This document shows positions 27,419 to 36,674 of a stretch of 64,000 bases of DNA, one piece after another. The notes beneath the pieces are model-generated. The model saw nothing but the letters and a program-made list of their open reading frames with translations, did no database searches and had not been told where the DNA came from. Position numbers and translations under genes: made by a program. The stretch comes from Burkholderia sp. BCC0506 (GTDB lineage Bacteria > Pseudomonadota > Gammaproteobacteria > Burkholderiales > Burkholderiaceae): the NCBI RefSeq assembly GCF_902833145.1, contig NZ_CADFEN010000007.1:265456-329455 (forward strand). Direction: 5' to 3'. The stretch's first letter is position 1; each line of letters begins with the position of its first letter.

Positions 27419-28039
27419 ATGACCGACGCATCGTCTTTCCTCGAACAACCGACCCTCGCAGGCGAACGCGTCGTCCTGCGCCCGCTCGACGCATCCGATC
27501 GGCAGGCGCTGCTGGACGCCGCGGCCGACGGCGAGTTGTGGAACCTGAAGGTCACGGTCGTGCCCGGCGCGCAGACGGTCGACGCCTACATCGACACGGC
27601 GTTGCAGGGGCGGGCGGCCGGCACCGTGATGCCGTTCGTGATCGTCGATCGCGCATCGGGCCGCGCGATCGGCAGCACGCGCTTCTGGAAGATCGACCGC
27701 AAGAATCGCAAGCTCGAGATCGGCCATACGTGGCTGAGCGAATCGGCGCAGCGCACGCGCGCGAATACGGAAGCGAAGTGGTTGCTGCTGACCTATGCGT
27801 TCGACACGCTGCACTGCGTGCGCGTGCAGTTCACGACGGACGAGCTGAACGAGCGATCGCGCGCGGCGATCCTGCGGCTCGGGGCAAAACAGGAAGGCAT
27901 CGTGCGTCACGAACGGATCATGCCGGATGGCCGCAAGCGCAACTCGGTGCGCTTCAGCATCATCGACGACGAATGGCCGGAGGTGCGCGCACGGCTCGAG
28001 GCGAAGCTGGCGACGTCCCGCGCGACGCGGGACGCTTGA
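27419..28039 (+). CDS. GNAT-family N-acetyltransferase (RimJ/RimL-like)
   Basis: 206 residues with RimJ/L-type order: ERVVLRPLDASD near the N-terminus, RKNRKLEIGHTWLSESAQRT (motif A region) and a C-terminal LRLGAKQEGIVRHERIMPDGRKR. Proteins of this subgroup acetylate amino groups of proteins or small molecules. It starts 59 bp after lysR; a shared transcript is possible but no functional link is evident. Confidence 0.87.
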   Translation: MTDASSFLEQPTLAGERVVLRPLDASDRQALLDAAADGELWNLKVTVVPGAQTVDAYIDTALQGRAAGTVMPFVIVDRASGRAIGSTRFWKIDRKNRKLEIGHTWLSESAQRTRANTEAKWLLLTYAFDTLHCVRVQFTTDELNERSRAAILRLGAKQEGIVRHERIMPDGRKRNSVRFSIIDDEWPEVRARLEAKLATSRATRDA

Positions 28040-28135
28040 TGTTGGACGCGCGTCGCGCCGCCGGCAGGGAAGGCGGCAGCGCGACGGCGGGGGAAACGGT
28101 GCGCCGCGCACGAGGCGCGGCGCTGCATCGATGAA

Positions 28136-28714
28136 TTACTGCGCCGATGCGAGGTGATGACGCTGCGCGAGCTTCTGCGCGTCCGCGTAGTGCGCCTGCA
28201 GGATCGGCAACGCCTGGCGGGCGACTTCCTTCAGCTTGGTGTCGCGGCCCGATGCGATTTCGGCCTGGAATGCCGAGATCGCCTTCTGCTGGCCGGCGAG
28301 CGCGACCTGTTCGATGTACGCCTTGTCGAACTCGGCGCCGCGCAGGCTCTTGATGCTGTTCAGCACGGCCGTGTCCGGATCGTTGGCCGGCACGTCGACG
28401 CCGCGCGGGCTCGCCGCGCGCATCGCCTGGATGATCTTCGCGTCGTCGGTCGACACGCGTTGCGCGAACGCCTTGACCTGGCTGTCCGACGTGCGCGAAT
28501 CGGCGATGCGCGCGGCGTCGTGCTGGGTCGACACGGTCTTCGTGCCGTCCGTGATGAAGGCCTGGTCGGCTTCGTGGATGCGCGTCGCGGTGGCAGCCGG
28601 CGCGGCGGACGCGGCGGGTGCCGGTTGCGCGGTTTGCGCGGTCGCCGTCACGGCGACGAAAAGCAGGCCAGCGGCAGACAACGCAAGGCGCGAAATGGGG
28701 GGAAAGCGGTTCAT
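28136..28714 (-). CDS. DUF4142 exported protein
   Basis: 192 residues. A signal peptide (MNRFPPISRLALSAAGLLFV, then AVTATAQ) and an Ala/Pro linker are followed by the DUF4142 helical domain (HEADQAFITDGTKTV... AFAQRVSTDDAKI). Family members are ferritin-like four-helix periplasmic proteins of unknown role, often stress-linked. An SD AAAGGAGGTCCC precedes the start. It is convergent with the acetyltransferase. Confidence 0.88.
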   Translation of the reverse strand: MNRFPPISRLALSAAGLLFVAVTATAQTAQPAPAASAAPAATATRIHEADQAFITDGTKTVSTQHDAARIADSRTSDSQVKAFAQRVSTDDAKIIQAMRAASPRGVDVPANDPDTAVLNSIKSLRGAEFDKAYIEQVALAGQQKAISAFQAEIASGRDTKLKEVARQALPILQAHYADAQKLAQRHHLASAQ

Positions 28715-29120
28715 GGGACCTCCTTTCGATCGGGGCTCTGGTTGAAAAACGGATCGCGTGATCCGTCGCTGTGCGAGAGACCGGGCGCGCCCGGGCCGGA
28801 TTCGACCGCCGCTCTGCCGCGGCGGCGTTCGAAGTGTTTTCCGGCCCGACTGATTCTAGGAGAGCGGTCGGGTAGCAGGTGCAACCGTGCTGTGGTTTGT
28901 GTAACGGTTGGTAAGACGAATCGATGAGCATGCGCGCGGGCCGGTATTGCGTACCGGACGCGCATGCGGCGACGGCAATTTTTGCGCGCGCGTGGCGCAT
29001 GCAATGCATGAGATGCACGTGCGTGCCATCTGCATTTCATCGGCGTGATGCCGTCGCGGCAGATTGCCGTGGCGGTGCCGGGCGAGTGGGCGGTGTGAGT
29101 GCGCGACGTGCGCGAAAGCG
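28715..29120. other. 406-bp intergenic region
   Basis: It separates two leftward genes. On the minus strand a -10-like TAGAAT (28853-28858) fits a promoter for the DUF4142 gene. The left-hand portion near 28990-29040 is rich in ATGCA/TGCAT repeats with short dyads. No credible ORF is seen. Confidence 0.4.
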
Positions 29121-29744
29121 TTACACGCGATCGAGCAGCGCATTGAGGCGCGGCAGCAACGGCGTCGCGCAATGCGCCTGCAATGCGTCGGGCGCCGTGT
29201 AGCCCCACGCGACGCCCTGGAACGCGATACGCGCGCGTCGTGCCGCGTCGGCGTCGCGGATTTCGTCGCCGACGTACAGCACTTCGTCGGCGCGCACGCC
29301 GGCCTCGCGAACGAGCGCGCGCAGGCGGCGCGCCTTGCCGAACAGCGGAATGCCGCACGCGAAATGGTCGACGCGTGCGCCGGCGCGCGGGCCGAGCCGG
29401 TCACGCACGATCTCTTCCGTATTCGACGTGGCGATCGCGATGCGGATGCCGCGCGCGGCGAGCGCATCGAACGTTTCGTCGACACCGGGAAAGAGCCGCA
29501 CGTTTGCGACGCGCGGCCGCATCAGGCGGCGCATGTCGATCGTCACGCGTGGCACTTTCCACATCGGCACGTCGAGCGCGCGGATGATGTCGCGCGCCGA
29601 CATCCCGCGCAGCGCCGGGCGCAGCTCGGGCGTGGCGTCGCGAAAACCGTGCAGGCGCGCTGCGTCCGATAGCGCGGCGAGAAAACTGTCGAGCGAATCG
29701 GCGAGCGTGCCGTCGAAGTCGAAGGCGATGAGGCGGTAGGTCAT
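29121..29744 (-). CDS. HAD-superfamily phosphatase (phosphoglycolate phosphatase-like)
   Basis: 207 residues of the HAD-IA type. Motif I is AFDFDGTLADS (Asp9, Asp11), motif II is IAIATSN, a Lys follows in GIPLFGKARRL and motif IV is VLYVGDEIRDADAA. The enzyme likely hydrolyses a small phosphorylated metabolite; the substrate cannot be read from sequence. The ATG at 29744 gives a standard HAD N-terminus. Confidence 0.88.
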   Translation of the reverse strand: MTYRLIAFDFDGTLADSLDSFLAALSDAARLHGFRDATPELRPALRGMSARDIIRALDVPMWKVPRVTIDMRRLMRPRVANVRLFPGVDETFDALAARGIRIAIATSNTEEIVRDRLGPRAGARVDHFACGIPLFGKARRLRALVREAGVRADEVLYVGDEIRDADAARRARIAFQGVAWGYTAPDALQAHCATPLLPRLNALLDRV

Positions 29745-30046
29745 GAACCAGCGTCGCGGGTGGATCGGGCGGACGTTATTGTCGCCGAATCGAGGGGGCG
29801 TGCGGCGGATGCGAGCACTGCGGCGGCGAGCCGGAACATGCCGCGCGACGGGATGGCGGGTGGCCGGGACGGTGCGTGCGGTTTCCGCGCGCATCGATAC
29901 GCGGTGCTGTTCGTAGTGGTAGCGGCAGGACACGAGGCCGACGCGCATCCGTTCGCCCGCAGCGGCCCGGCCGTGCCCTTGTCCCGCACCCCGCGGCGCG
30001 GTATCGTCGATGCTCCGCTTTCCGCCCCTCGAACCGGAGAACAGAC
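29745..30046. other. 302-bp divergent intergenic region
   Basis: It lies between the leftward HAD gene and the rightward acetyltransferase gene. No convincing ORF, hairpin with U-tract or operator was found; it presumably holds both promoters. Confidence 0.3.
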
Positions 30047-30490
30047 GTGCCCGCTGCCACCCCCGCCATGCTGAGATTTTCCACCGACAAGCGCGAACTC
30101 GACATCGACGCGATCTTCGATTTCCTGCATCGCGACGCGTACTGGTCGCAGGGCATTCCGCGCGACGTGGTGGAGCGGGCGATCGAGGGCTCGCTGTGCT
30201 TCGGCGCGTATGTCGGCGACCGGCTCGTCGGGTTCGCGCGGCTCGTCACCGATCATGCGACGTTCGCGTACCTGTGCGACGTGTTCGTACTGCCGGCCGA
30301 ACGCGGCAACGGCTACGGCCGCGCACTGATCGACCATATATTCGCGCAGGAGTGGGTGCAGCGGCTGCGCCGCATCATGCTCGTGACGACCGACGCACAC
30401 GAACTGTACCGGCCGGTCGGTTTCGGTCCGCCCGCGAACCCCGAGCGGCTGATGGAGATCCGCCGCCCCGACATCTACACGAAACGCTGA
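30047..30490 (+). CDS. GNAT-family N-acetyltransferase
   Basis: About 147 residues. The GNAT fold is indicated by YVGDRLVGFARLVTDHATFA and motif A LCDVFVLPAERGNGYGRALI, ending in the YRPVGFG strand-helix. A GTG start at 30047 is preferred because CCGGAGA lies 7 nt upstream; an ATG at 30068 would remove seven residues. Substrate unknown. Confidence 0.83.
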   Translation: MPAATPAMLRFSTDKRELDIDAIFDFLHRDAYWSQGIPRDVVERAIEGSLCFGAYVGDRLVGFARLVTDHATFAYLCDVFVLPAERGNGYGRALIDHIFAQEWVQRLRRIMLVTTDAHELYRPVGFGPPANPERLMEIRRPDIYTKR

Positions 30491-30546
30491 CGCGCGGCGC
30501 AGCGCATACAATACGCGCTTTCCGTTTTTGCCCAGAGAAGCACACC

Positions 30547-30765
30547 ATGACCGAACAGGAAGCCGAACAGCTCGCGACGCACCGCCACTACAAGGGCGGT
30601 CTGTACCGCTACATCGGCGTTGCCCGCCATTCCGAAACCGAGGAATCGGTGGTCGTCTACGAGCACCTGTGGCCGCATGCGCGCGGGCTGTGGGTGCGGC
30701 CGGAAGCGATGTTCAACGGCACGCTCGAAGACGGCACGCCGCGCTTTCGCAAGCTGCGCGACTGA
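30547..30765 (+). CDS. DUF1653 small protein
   Basis: 72 residues with the DUF1653 pattern HYKGGLYRYIGVARHSETEE followed by VVYEHLWPHARGLWVRP and a closing GTPRFRKL. A compact beta-rich domain of unknown function, often found alone as here. SD AGAGAAG precedes the ATG. Confidence 0.88.
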   Translation: MTEQEAEQLATHRHYKGGLYRYIGVARHSETEESVVVYEHLWPHARGLWVRPEAMFNGTLEDGTPRFRKLRD

Positions 30766-30835
30766 TCCGCGGCTCGCGGCGCATGCGCCGCCCGCGCGGG
30801 CGCGCTGCGCGAACGCATGCGCGAGCCGGTATGCG

Positions 30836-32047
30836 CTACGCGCCGGCCAGCGCGTTCACCAGTTCCGGCGGTGCATGCCTCACCGTCACCTGCGGCGTGC
30901 CGTGCCACGCCGCGAGTTTCTTCACGGCCTTCGCAACGTCGGCCGCGAGCCCGGTGCCGAAGCGCACGCCCGGCTCGACATGCACGGCCTTCAATTCGAA
31001 CGTGCCGAGCGTGCGATGCGCTTTCGCATCGACGCGGCCCACCAGCCGGCCGCGATGCAGCACGGGCAGGCAGAAATAGCCGTAGCGTCGCTTGTGCGCG
31101 GGCGTATAGCACTCGATCGTGTAATCGAAACCGAACAGCGTCGACGCGCGCCGGCGATCCCACACGACCGGATCGAACGGCGACAGCAGCGTCGTGACCG
31201 TCGAGCGCAGCGTGTCGGCCGCGGCGGCCGGCAGCAACGCATCGAGTGAACGGTGTACGTAGGTCGGCTCCTTCCAGTCGTCGACCTGCACCGGAATCAG
31301 GTCGCCCGCCTCCGCGAGCCGCTCCAGCTCCGCGCGGTACGACCGGCGCGGCAGCCGATAGTAGTCGGCCACCCAGTCCGCGCGCACGACGCCGAGCGCG
31401 CGGCACGTGTAGTCGAGCAGCGTGGGCAGCACGGCCTCGCGCGGCGGCAGGTCGCGCGTATCGTCCCAGCCGGGCAGCACGCGTTCGCGCACGTCGTACA
31501 CACGCTGGAAATTGCGGCGTTCCGACACCATCAGGTCGCCCGTCGTGAACAACACTTCCAGGTGACGCTTTTCGGGCTTGCGATCCCACCAGCCGTTGCC
31601 CTTCACGCCGTCCTCGCGTGCGAAATCGGCCGACCGCACCGGGCCTTCTTCGCGAATCCGCGCAAGCAGGCGCTCGATCTCGGGACGATTCTGCTCGTGC
31701 CATTCGGCCGCATATTTCCAGCCCATCCCGGACGGATCGAGCATCTTGTAGCGCATCAGCCCGAACTGCTCGATCGGCAGGAAACACGCTTCGTGCGACC
31801 AGTATTCGAACAGGCGCGCCTCGGCGAGATGTTCGTCGAGCCAGTGCGGCGAGAAATCGCCGAGACGGCTGAACAGCACGAGATACGGGCTGCGCGCGAT
31901 GACGTGGATGGTGTCGATCTGCAACTGCGCCATCCGGCGGATCGTGTCGAGCACATCGGACTTGGTCGCCTTGCGGCGGGGTGGCGTGAGCAGGCCCTGT
32001 GCGGCGAGATGCAGCGCGCGGGCGGCGGGGGACGAAAGCGTGAGCAT
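30836..32047 (-). CDS. YcaQ/AlkX-like winged-helix DNA glycosylase
   Basis: 403 residues of the YcaQ/AlkZ (HTH_42) family, DNA glycosylases that unhook interstrand crosslinks or bulky alkyl adducts. The family's catalytic Q-x-D type motif is present as Q43-I44-D45, within QLQIDTIHVIARSPYLVLFS. Later conserved blocks include EYWSHEACFLP and the C-terminal SPFDPVVWDRRR and GYFCLPVL. E. coli YcaQ-like function (crosslink repair) is the best guess. Confidence 0.88.
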   Translation of the reverse strand: MLTLSSPAARALHLAAQGLLTPPRRKATKSDVLDTIRRMAQLQIDTIHVIARSPYLVLFSRLGDFSPHWLDEHLAEARLFEYWSHEACFLPIEQFGLMRYKMLDPSGMGWKYAAEWHEQNRPEIERLLARIREEGPVRSADFAREDGVKGNGWWDRKPEKRHLEVLFTTGDLMVSERRNFQRVYDVRERVLPGWDDTRDLPPREAVLPTLLDYTCRALGVVRADWVADYYRLPRRSYRAELERLAEAGDLIPVQVDDWKEPTYVHRSLDALLPAAAADTLRSTVTTLLSPFDPVVWDRRRASTLFGFDYTIECYTPAHKRRYGYFCLPVLHRGRLVGRVDAKAHRTLGTFELKAVHVEPGVRFGTGLAADVAKAVKKLAAWHGTPQVTVRHAPPELVNALAGA

Positions 32048-32119
32048 CGGCAGGACGGTCGAGGGTGGCGATCGGGAACCACTTTAGCGCGAAAGCGGCG
32101 CGCGCGTGCGACGCGCGGC

Positions 32120-32156
32120 CGCCACGCGTCTGACAATGGTTGACAGATGCGTGGCG
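32120..32156. promoter_or_regulatory. Inverted repeat over a -35 box upstream of the sRNA candidate
   Basis: CCACGCGTCTG and CAGATGCGTGG, extended to 13-bp arms at 32120-32132 and 32144-32156 with one mismatch, enclose and overlap a TTGACA (32140-32145). A TATAGT lies at 32167-32172, giving a longer than ideal 21-bp spacer that often marks activator-dependent promoters. The site also lies 73 bp upstream of the leftward ycaQ-like start. Confidence 0.5.
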
Positions 32157-32177
32157 CAAGTTTCCCTATAGTGCAGT

Positions 32178-32355
32178 TCATGGCGCGACGACAAGTGCGC
32201 GCAACGATTCCGCTTCCGACGCACATATGTCCATGGCACGCAGGAAGCGAATCCGGGATTCTCAACCCCCATCGGGAACCCCGGAGCCCTGAGCGGACAT
32301 CCATGCGGCTGTGCACCGGCCCCGTGTGGATGTCCGCTGATTTTTTTTTGTTTTT
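32178..32355 (+). ncRNA. Candidate small RNA, about 170-180 nt, terminator-bounded
   Basis: Between two leftward genes there is a rightward promoter-like pair (TTGACA 32140, TATAGT 32167) and, about 165 bp later, a textbook Rho-independent terminator. No rightward gene follows and no convincing ORF lies inside, so an independent non-coding transcript is the simplest reading. The 5' end is approximate. It could instead be a terminator for an antisense transcript. Confidence 0.55.
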
Positions 32356-32356
32356 C
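32292..32356 (+). terminator. Strong intrinsic terminator on the plus strand
   Basis: AGCGGACATCCA (32292-32303) pairs perfectly with TGGATGTCCGCT (32327-32338), and a run of about 14 T interrupted by one G follows (32341-32355). This is the clearest terminator in the window, yet no annotated plus-strand gene precedes it. Confidence 0.9.
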
Positions 32357-32386
32357 CGGTCTTTCGGCCGTCGCCGTGTCGGCTGC

Positions 32387-33802
32387 TTACTGCCGCTTGC
32401 CGCGCGCGACTTCATCGCCGGCGCCGGGCGGCAGCCGCCGCGTGATCGGAATCGACGCGAACGAGCACAGCCCGACCACGAGGAACGCGGGCCAGAAATC
32501 CGACCACACCATCGCCTGATGGCCCTGGAGCCAGTGCGACACGTGCAGCACGAGGCCGGCCACCGTCACGCCGAGGCCGAGCGACATCTGCTGCACGACG
32601 CTGCCGAGGCTCGTCGCGCGGCCCGCGTCGCGCGGCGAGATGTCCGCGTAGATCATCGAATTCAGGCTCGTGAACTGCAGCGCGGGGAAGATGCCGCCGA
32701 CGAGCACGATCAGCCAGATCGCCCAGGTCGCCATGCCGGGATGGAACACCCCGTACGCGGCGATCGCGAGGCCCGCGAATGCCGCGTTGTAGATCAGCAC
32801 CGTACGAAAGCCGAAGCGGCGCAGCGTATGCGTGGCCGTCGAGCGGCTGACCGCGCCGCCGAGCGCGGACGCGCACGTGATGAGCCCCGAGTGGAACGCG
32901 CTCATGCCGAGCCCTTCCTGCAGCGCGAGCGGCAGCAGGAACGGCACCGCGCCGAGGCCGATGCGGAACAGCGATCCGCCGACGACGCTCGCGTGGTACG
33001 TCGGGATCTTCAGGAAACTGAGGTCGAGCACCGGGCGCTCCTTGCGGCGCGCGTACGGCACGTACAACGCGAGCATCGCGGCGCCGGCCGCGCACATGAG
33101 GAGCGCGTTCGAGCGCGACGTGAGCGCACCGTCGATCAGCGTGAGGCCCATCAGCAGCAGCGCGGCGCCGCTGGCCGACAGCAGGAAGCCGAACCAGTCG
33201 AGCGGGCCCGGATCGGGCTCGTGCGTGTTCGCGATGTGCTTGCTCGCGAGATAGATCCCGTAGATGCCGATCGGCACGTTGATGAAGAAGATCATCCGCC
33301 AGTGCAGGTAGGTCGTGATGAAGCCGCCGACGAGCGGCCCGACCGTGGGCCCGAACAGCGCGGGAATCGCGAGGTAGTTCATCGCGCGCACGAGATCGGC
33401 GCGCGGCACCGCGCGGAAGATGATGATGCGGCCGACCGGGACCATCATCGCGCCGCCGACGCCTTGTATGAAGCGCGCGAACGTGAGCACGCCGAGGGAG
33501 TTGGATGCCGCGCACATCAGCGAGCCGACGACGAAGATGCCGATCGCGGTGCGGAACACGGCGCGCGCGCTGAAGCGGTCGGCGAGCCAGCCGCAGATCG
33601 GGATGAACACGCCGAGGCCGACCACGTAGGCCGTGATCGCGATGTTCAATGTGACGGGGTTGTGCCCGAAGTCCCTCGCCATCGCGGGCAGTGCGGTGAC
33701 GATGATGTTCGCGTCGACGCTTTCCATGAACAACGCACAGGCAACGATGAGCGGTGCTAGAAAGACGGGCGACATGGGCTGGGCGCGCGGTAAAGGCGTC
33801 AT
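32387..33802 (-). CDS. MFS multidrug exporter, DHA2/EmrB type
   Basis: About 471 residues with a DHA2-family (14-helix) pattern. It has the D1-type motif VDANIIVTALPAMARDFG in helix 1 and motif A GWLADRFSARAVF, then RFIQGVGGAMMVPVGR and motif C-like PALFGPTVGPLVGG. It likely extrudes drugs or toxic organics by proton antiport. The start is uncertain: GTG 33811, ATG 33802 or ATG 33775; no clear SD decides. It is divergent from a TetR regulator, a usual efflux-control arrangement. Confidence 0.88.
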   Translation of the reverse strand: MTPLPRAQPMSPVFLAPLIVACALFMESVDANIIVTALPAMARDFGHNPVTLNIAITAYVVGLGVFIPICGWLADRFSARAVFRTAIGIFVVGSLMCAASNSLGVLTFARFIQGVGGAMMVPVGRIIIFRAVPRADLVRAMNYLAIPALFGPTVGPLVGGFITTYLHWRMIFFINVPIGIYGIYLASKHIANTHEPDPGPLDWFGFLLSASGAALLLMGLTLIDGALTSRSNALLMCAAGAAMLALYVPYARRKERPVLDLSFLKIPTYHASVVGGSLFRIGLGAVPFLLPLALQEGLGMSAFHSGLITCASALGGAVSRSTATHTLRRFGFRTVLIYNAAFAGLAIAAYGVFHPGMATWAIWLIVLVGGIFPALQFTSLNSMIYADISPRDAGRATSLGSVVQQMSLGLGVTVAGLVLHVSHWLQGHQAMVWSDFWPAFLVVGLCSFASIPITRRLPPGAGDEVARGKRQ

Positions 33803-34063
33803 TATGCCCACAATGTGACCGATGCGTCACCTGCGACAACAGTTGTTCCGCATGTTGCAACAGTCGTCCTTTTGCGCGGATGGCGCGCACAGGACGACTG
33901 CGAACCTGCGGTCGACCGGCTGCCTGTGCATGCCGCATCGACGTGGATGACGAGCGGCGCGGCGTTGCCGCAGGAGGGCGAGCATGACCCATGGCGAGCG
34001 GAGCGGAAGCCGGCTCGCTCATGTCGGTTTCTTTTGACGGGGCGGCAGTGCGTTCCTAAAATG

Positions 34064-34077
34064 TGAGCGATCGCTCA
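34064..34077. promoter_or_regulatory. TetR operator TGAGCGATCGCTCA
   Basis: A perfect 14-bp palindrome within ATGTGAGCGATCGCTCATAT (34061-34080), 24 bp before the tetR ATG in the gap shared with the divergent MFS gene. Position and dyad are typical of TetR autoregulation; control of the MFS gene 260 bp away is inferred. Confidence 0.8.
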
Positions 34078-34100
34078 TATTGTAAATTCGACTTCCCGCC

Positions 34101-34730
34101 ATGTCCGAATCGTCGTCGCGCATTCCGCTTTCGCCGCGCAAGGCGCCGCGCCAGCGTCGCTCGGTGGCCACCGTCGATGCGATCGTCGAGGCTGCCGCTC
34201 GCGTTCTGGAGCGCGACGGCTTCGACGGTTACACGACGAATGCAGTGGCCGCGCTGGCCGGCGTGAGCATCGGCTCGCTCTATCAGTACTTTCCGAACCG
34301 CGATGCGCTGACGGCCGCGCTCGTCGAGCGCGAGAGCGCGCATCTGCTCGACGACGTCGACCGGGCGGCCGCGCTGTCGTCCTGCGACGATGTGCTGCGT
34401 ACGCTGGTGCGCGGCGCCGTCGCGCACCAGATGCGCCGGCCGGCGCTCGCGCGGCTGATCGATTTCGAGGAGGCGCGGCTGCCGCTCGGGGCGCGCACCG
34501 CGCGCGTCGCGGACCGCATCCACGCGACCTTGCTGCATGCGCTCGCGCTGCGCGATGCGCCGCGCGTCGCCGCGCCCGACGCGGTCGCGCACGATCTGCT
34601 CGCGATCGTGAAGGGCATCGTCGACGCGGCGGGCGCGCGCGGCGAGACCGATGGGCAGGCGCTCGAAGCACGTGCGTGGCGGGCGGTACGCGGTTATCTC
34701 CGGGAGTCGCGCGAACCGAAACTTGCTTGA
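34101..34730 (+). CDS. TetR/AcrR-family repressor
   Basis: 209 residues. The N-terminal TetR HTH is clear ([20 protein letters not shown], then [20 protein letters not shown]). The C-terminal ligand-binding part is helical and non-diagnostic. Divergence from a DHA2 exporter and the palindrome just upstream suggest local control of drug efflux plus autorepression. Whether the trehalase downstream (136 bp gap) is affected is unclear. Confidence 0.92.
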   Translation: MSESSSRIPLSPRKAPRQRRSVATVDAIVEAAARVLERDGFDGYTTNAVAALAGVSIGSLYQYFPNRDALTAALVERESAHLLDDVDRAAALSSCDDVLRTLVRGAVAHQMRRPALARLIDFEEARLPLGARTARVADRIHATLLHALALRDAPRVAAPDAVAHDLLAIVKGIVDAAGARGETDGQALEARAWRAVRGYLRESREPKLA

Positions 34731-34866
34731 CATGCATGTTTTGTGCGACAGTCGGAGCCACTCGCAGCACAAGATGACGCGTATCGATCGAAGGCCATCG
34801 AGACGAACGCGCGCGCGAACGAGACCTCGTGCCGATCCACTCAACACCGAAAGGAGGGGACACGCC

Positions 34867-36579
34867 ATGACGTCACGTCGTGCCGCACCGCTTGCATCTC
34901 GCTTCTCGTCGCGCCAGTCACCGCCCGCGCCGCGTTTGCGCTGGGCCGCCGCACTGGCCATCGCGTATCTCGCCGTCGCCGGCTGCGCCGCACAGGCCGA
35001 CAATGCGCACCAGGCCGCCGCGCAAGCGGCCAGCCAGGCCGCGATGCCGGCCACCACCGCAGCCGCGCCCGCGTCGGGCACGCTGCTGCCGCCGCCGAGC
35101 CAGCTTTACGGTGACCTGTTCGTCGCGGTGCAGACCGCGCAGCTCTATCCCGACCAGAAAACCTTCGTCGACGCCACGCCCGACACCGATCCCGCGACGA
35201 TCGTGCAGTTGTATCAGCAACAGAAATCGCAGCCGGGCTTCTCGCTGAAGACGTTCGTCGACCAGCATTTCACGCCGCCCCCGACAGGCGGCGTGACGCC
35301 GCCGCCGAACCAGACGCTGCGCGAGCACATCGACTGGCTGTGGCCGCAGCTCACGCGCACGAGCGTCACGGTGCCCCAGTACGGTTCGCTGATCGCGATG
35401 CCGAAGCCGTACGTCGTGCCGGGCGGCCGCTTCCGCGAAGGCTACTACTGGGATACCTATTTCACGATGCTCGGGCTGCAGGTGTCGGGGCGCGAGGATC
35501 TCGTCGACGACATGCTCGACAACTTCGCGTACCTGATCGATACGGTCGGGCACATCCCGAACGGCAATCGCACGTACTACGCGAGCCGCTCGCAGCCGCC
35601 GTTCTTCGCGTACATGGTCACGCTCGCCGCGCAGGTCGAGGGCGACAAGGTCTACCAGAAATACCTGCCGGCATTGCGCAAGGAGCACGCGTACTGGATG
35701 CAGGGCGAAACCACGACGCCGCGCGGGCAGGCCGCGCGCCACGTGGTCGCGATGCCCGACGGCGCCGTGCTGAACCGCTACTGGGATGCGAGCGACACGC
35801 CGCGCGACGAGTCGTATCTCGAGGACGTGACGACCGCGAAGTCGGTGCCGTCCCGGCCGGCGAACGAGGTGTACCGCGACCTGCGCGCGGGCGCCGAAAG
35901 CGGCTGGGATTACAGCTCGCGCTGGTTCGGCGACGGCAAGACGCTCGCGACGATCCGCACGACGTCGATCGTGCCGGTCGACCTGAACAGCCTGATGTTC
36001 CATCTCGAGACGACGATCGTGAAGGGCTGCGCGATCACGCGCGACATCGCGTGCGTGGCCGATTTCTCGGCGCGGGCCGGACGGCGCGCGGCCGCGATCA
36101 ATCACTACCTGTGGAACCGTCGCGGCTATTACGGTGACTACGACTGGCAGTTGCGCAAGCCGCGCGACGGCGTGACGGCGGCCGCGCTGTATCCGCTGTT
36201 CGCGGGCGTCGCGTGGCCGGAGCGCGCGAAGGCGACCGCGCGCGAAGTGCGCAAGACGCTGCTGCAACCGGGCGGCCTCGTGACGACGACCGAGAACACG
36301 GGCCAGCAGTGGGATGCGCCGAACGGGTGGGCGCCGCTGCAGTGGATCGCGATCGACGGGCTGCGCCGTTACGGCGAACCGGCGCTCGCGAAGGACATCG
36401 GCACGCGTTTCCTGTCCGACGTGAAGCACGTGTACGCGACCGAAGGCAAGCTCGTCGAGAAGTACGTGGTCGAGGGCACCGGCACGGGCGGCGGCGGGGG
36501 CGGCGAATATCCGTTGCAGGACGGCTTCGGCTGGACCAACGGCGTCACGCTGAAACTGCTGGGGCTGTACGGCGAGTAA
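34867..36579 (+). CDS. treA: Periplasmic trehalase (GH37), possibly lipid-anchored
   Basis: 570 residues. Hydrolyses trehalose to two glucose. Both GH37 signatures are present: [15 protein letters not shown] (about residues 190-204) and [13 protein letters not shown] (near 480). A strong SD AAGGAGGGGA (34851-34860) sets the ATG at 34867. The N-terminus [16 protein letters not shown] ends in a lipobox (VAGC), so the enzyme may be an outer-membrane or periplasmic lipoprotein rather than the usual soluble form. It is followed by an extended low-complexity Ala/Gln/Pro linker. A carbohydrate porin is encoded convergently next door. Confidence 0.95.
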   Translation: MTSRRAAPLASRFSSRQSPPAPRLRWAAALAIAYLAVAGCAAQADNAHQAAAQAASQAAMPATTAAAPASGTLLPPPSQLYGDLFVAVQTAQLYPDQKTFVDATPDTDPATIVQLYQQQKSQPGFSLKTFVDQHFTPPPTGGVTPPPNQTLREHIDWLWPQLTRTSVTVPQYGSLIAMPKPYVVPGGRFREGYYWDTYFTMLGLQVSGREDLVDDMLDNFAYLIDTVGHIPNGNRTYYASRSQPPFFAYMVTLAAQVEGDKVYQKYLPALRKEHAYWMQGETTTPRGQAARHVVAMPDGAVLNRYWDASDTPRDESYLEDVTTAKSVPSRPANEVYRDLRAGAESGWDYSSRWFGDGKTLATIRTTSIVPVDLNSLMFHLETTIVKGCAITRDIACVADFSARAGRRAAAINHYLWNRRGYYGDYDWQLRKPRDGVTAAALYPLFAGVAWPERAKATAREVRKTLLQPGGLVTTTENTGQQWDAPNGWAPLQWIAIDGLRRYGEPALAKDIGTRFLSDVKHVYATEGKLVEKYVVEGTGTGGGGGGEYPLQDGFGWTNGVTLKLLGLYGE

Positions 36580-36620
36580 TGCACGGCGCGGGCCGCGTGC
36601 TCGCATTGCAACCGAACGCA

Positions 36621-36660
36621 CGGGCCGGACCGTCGCGCAAGCGGCCGTCCGGCCCGCGTT
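36621..36660 (+). terminator. Bidirectional terminator between treA and porin gene
   Basis: CGGGCCGGAC (36621-36630) pairs with GTCCGGCCCG (36647-36656), followed by CGTTTT. It sits 41 bp after the treA stop and 15 bp from the convergent porin stop. Confidence 0.8.
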
Positions 36661-36674
36661 TTATGCGGCGCGCG

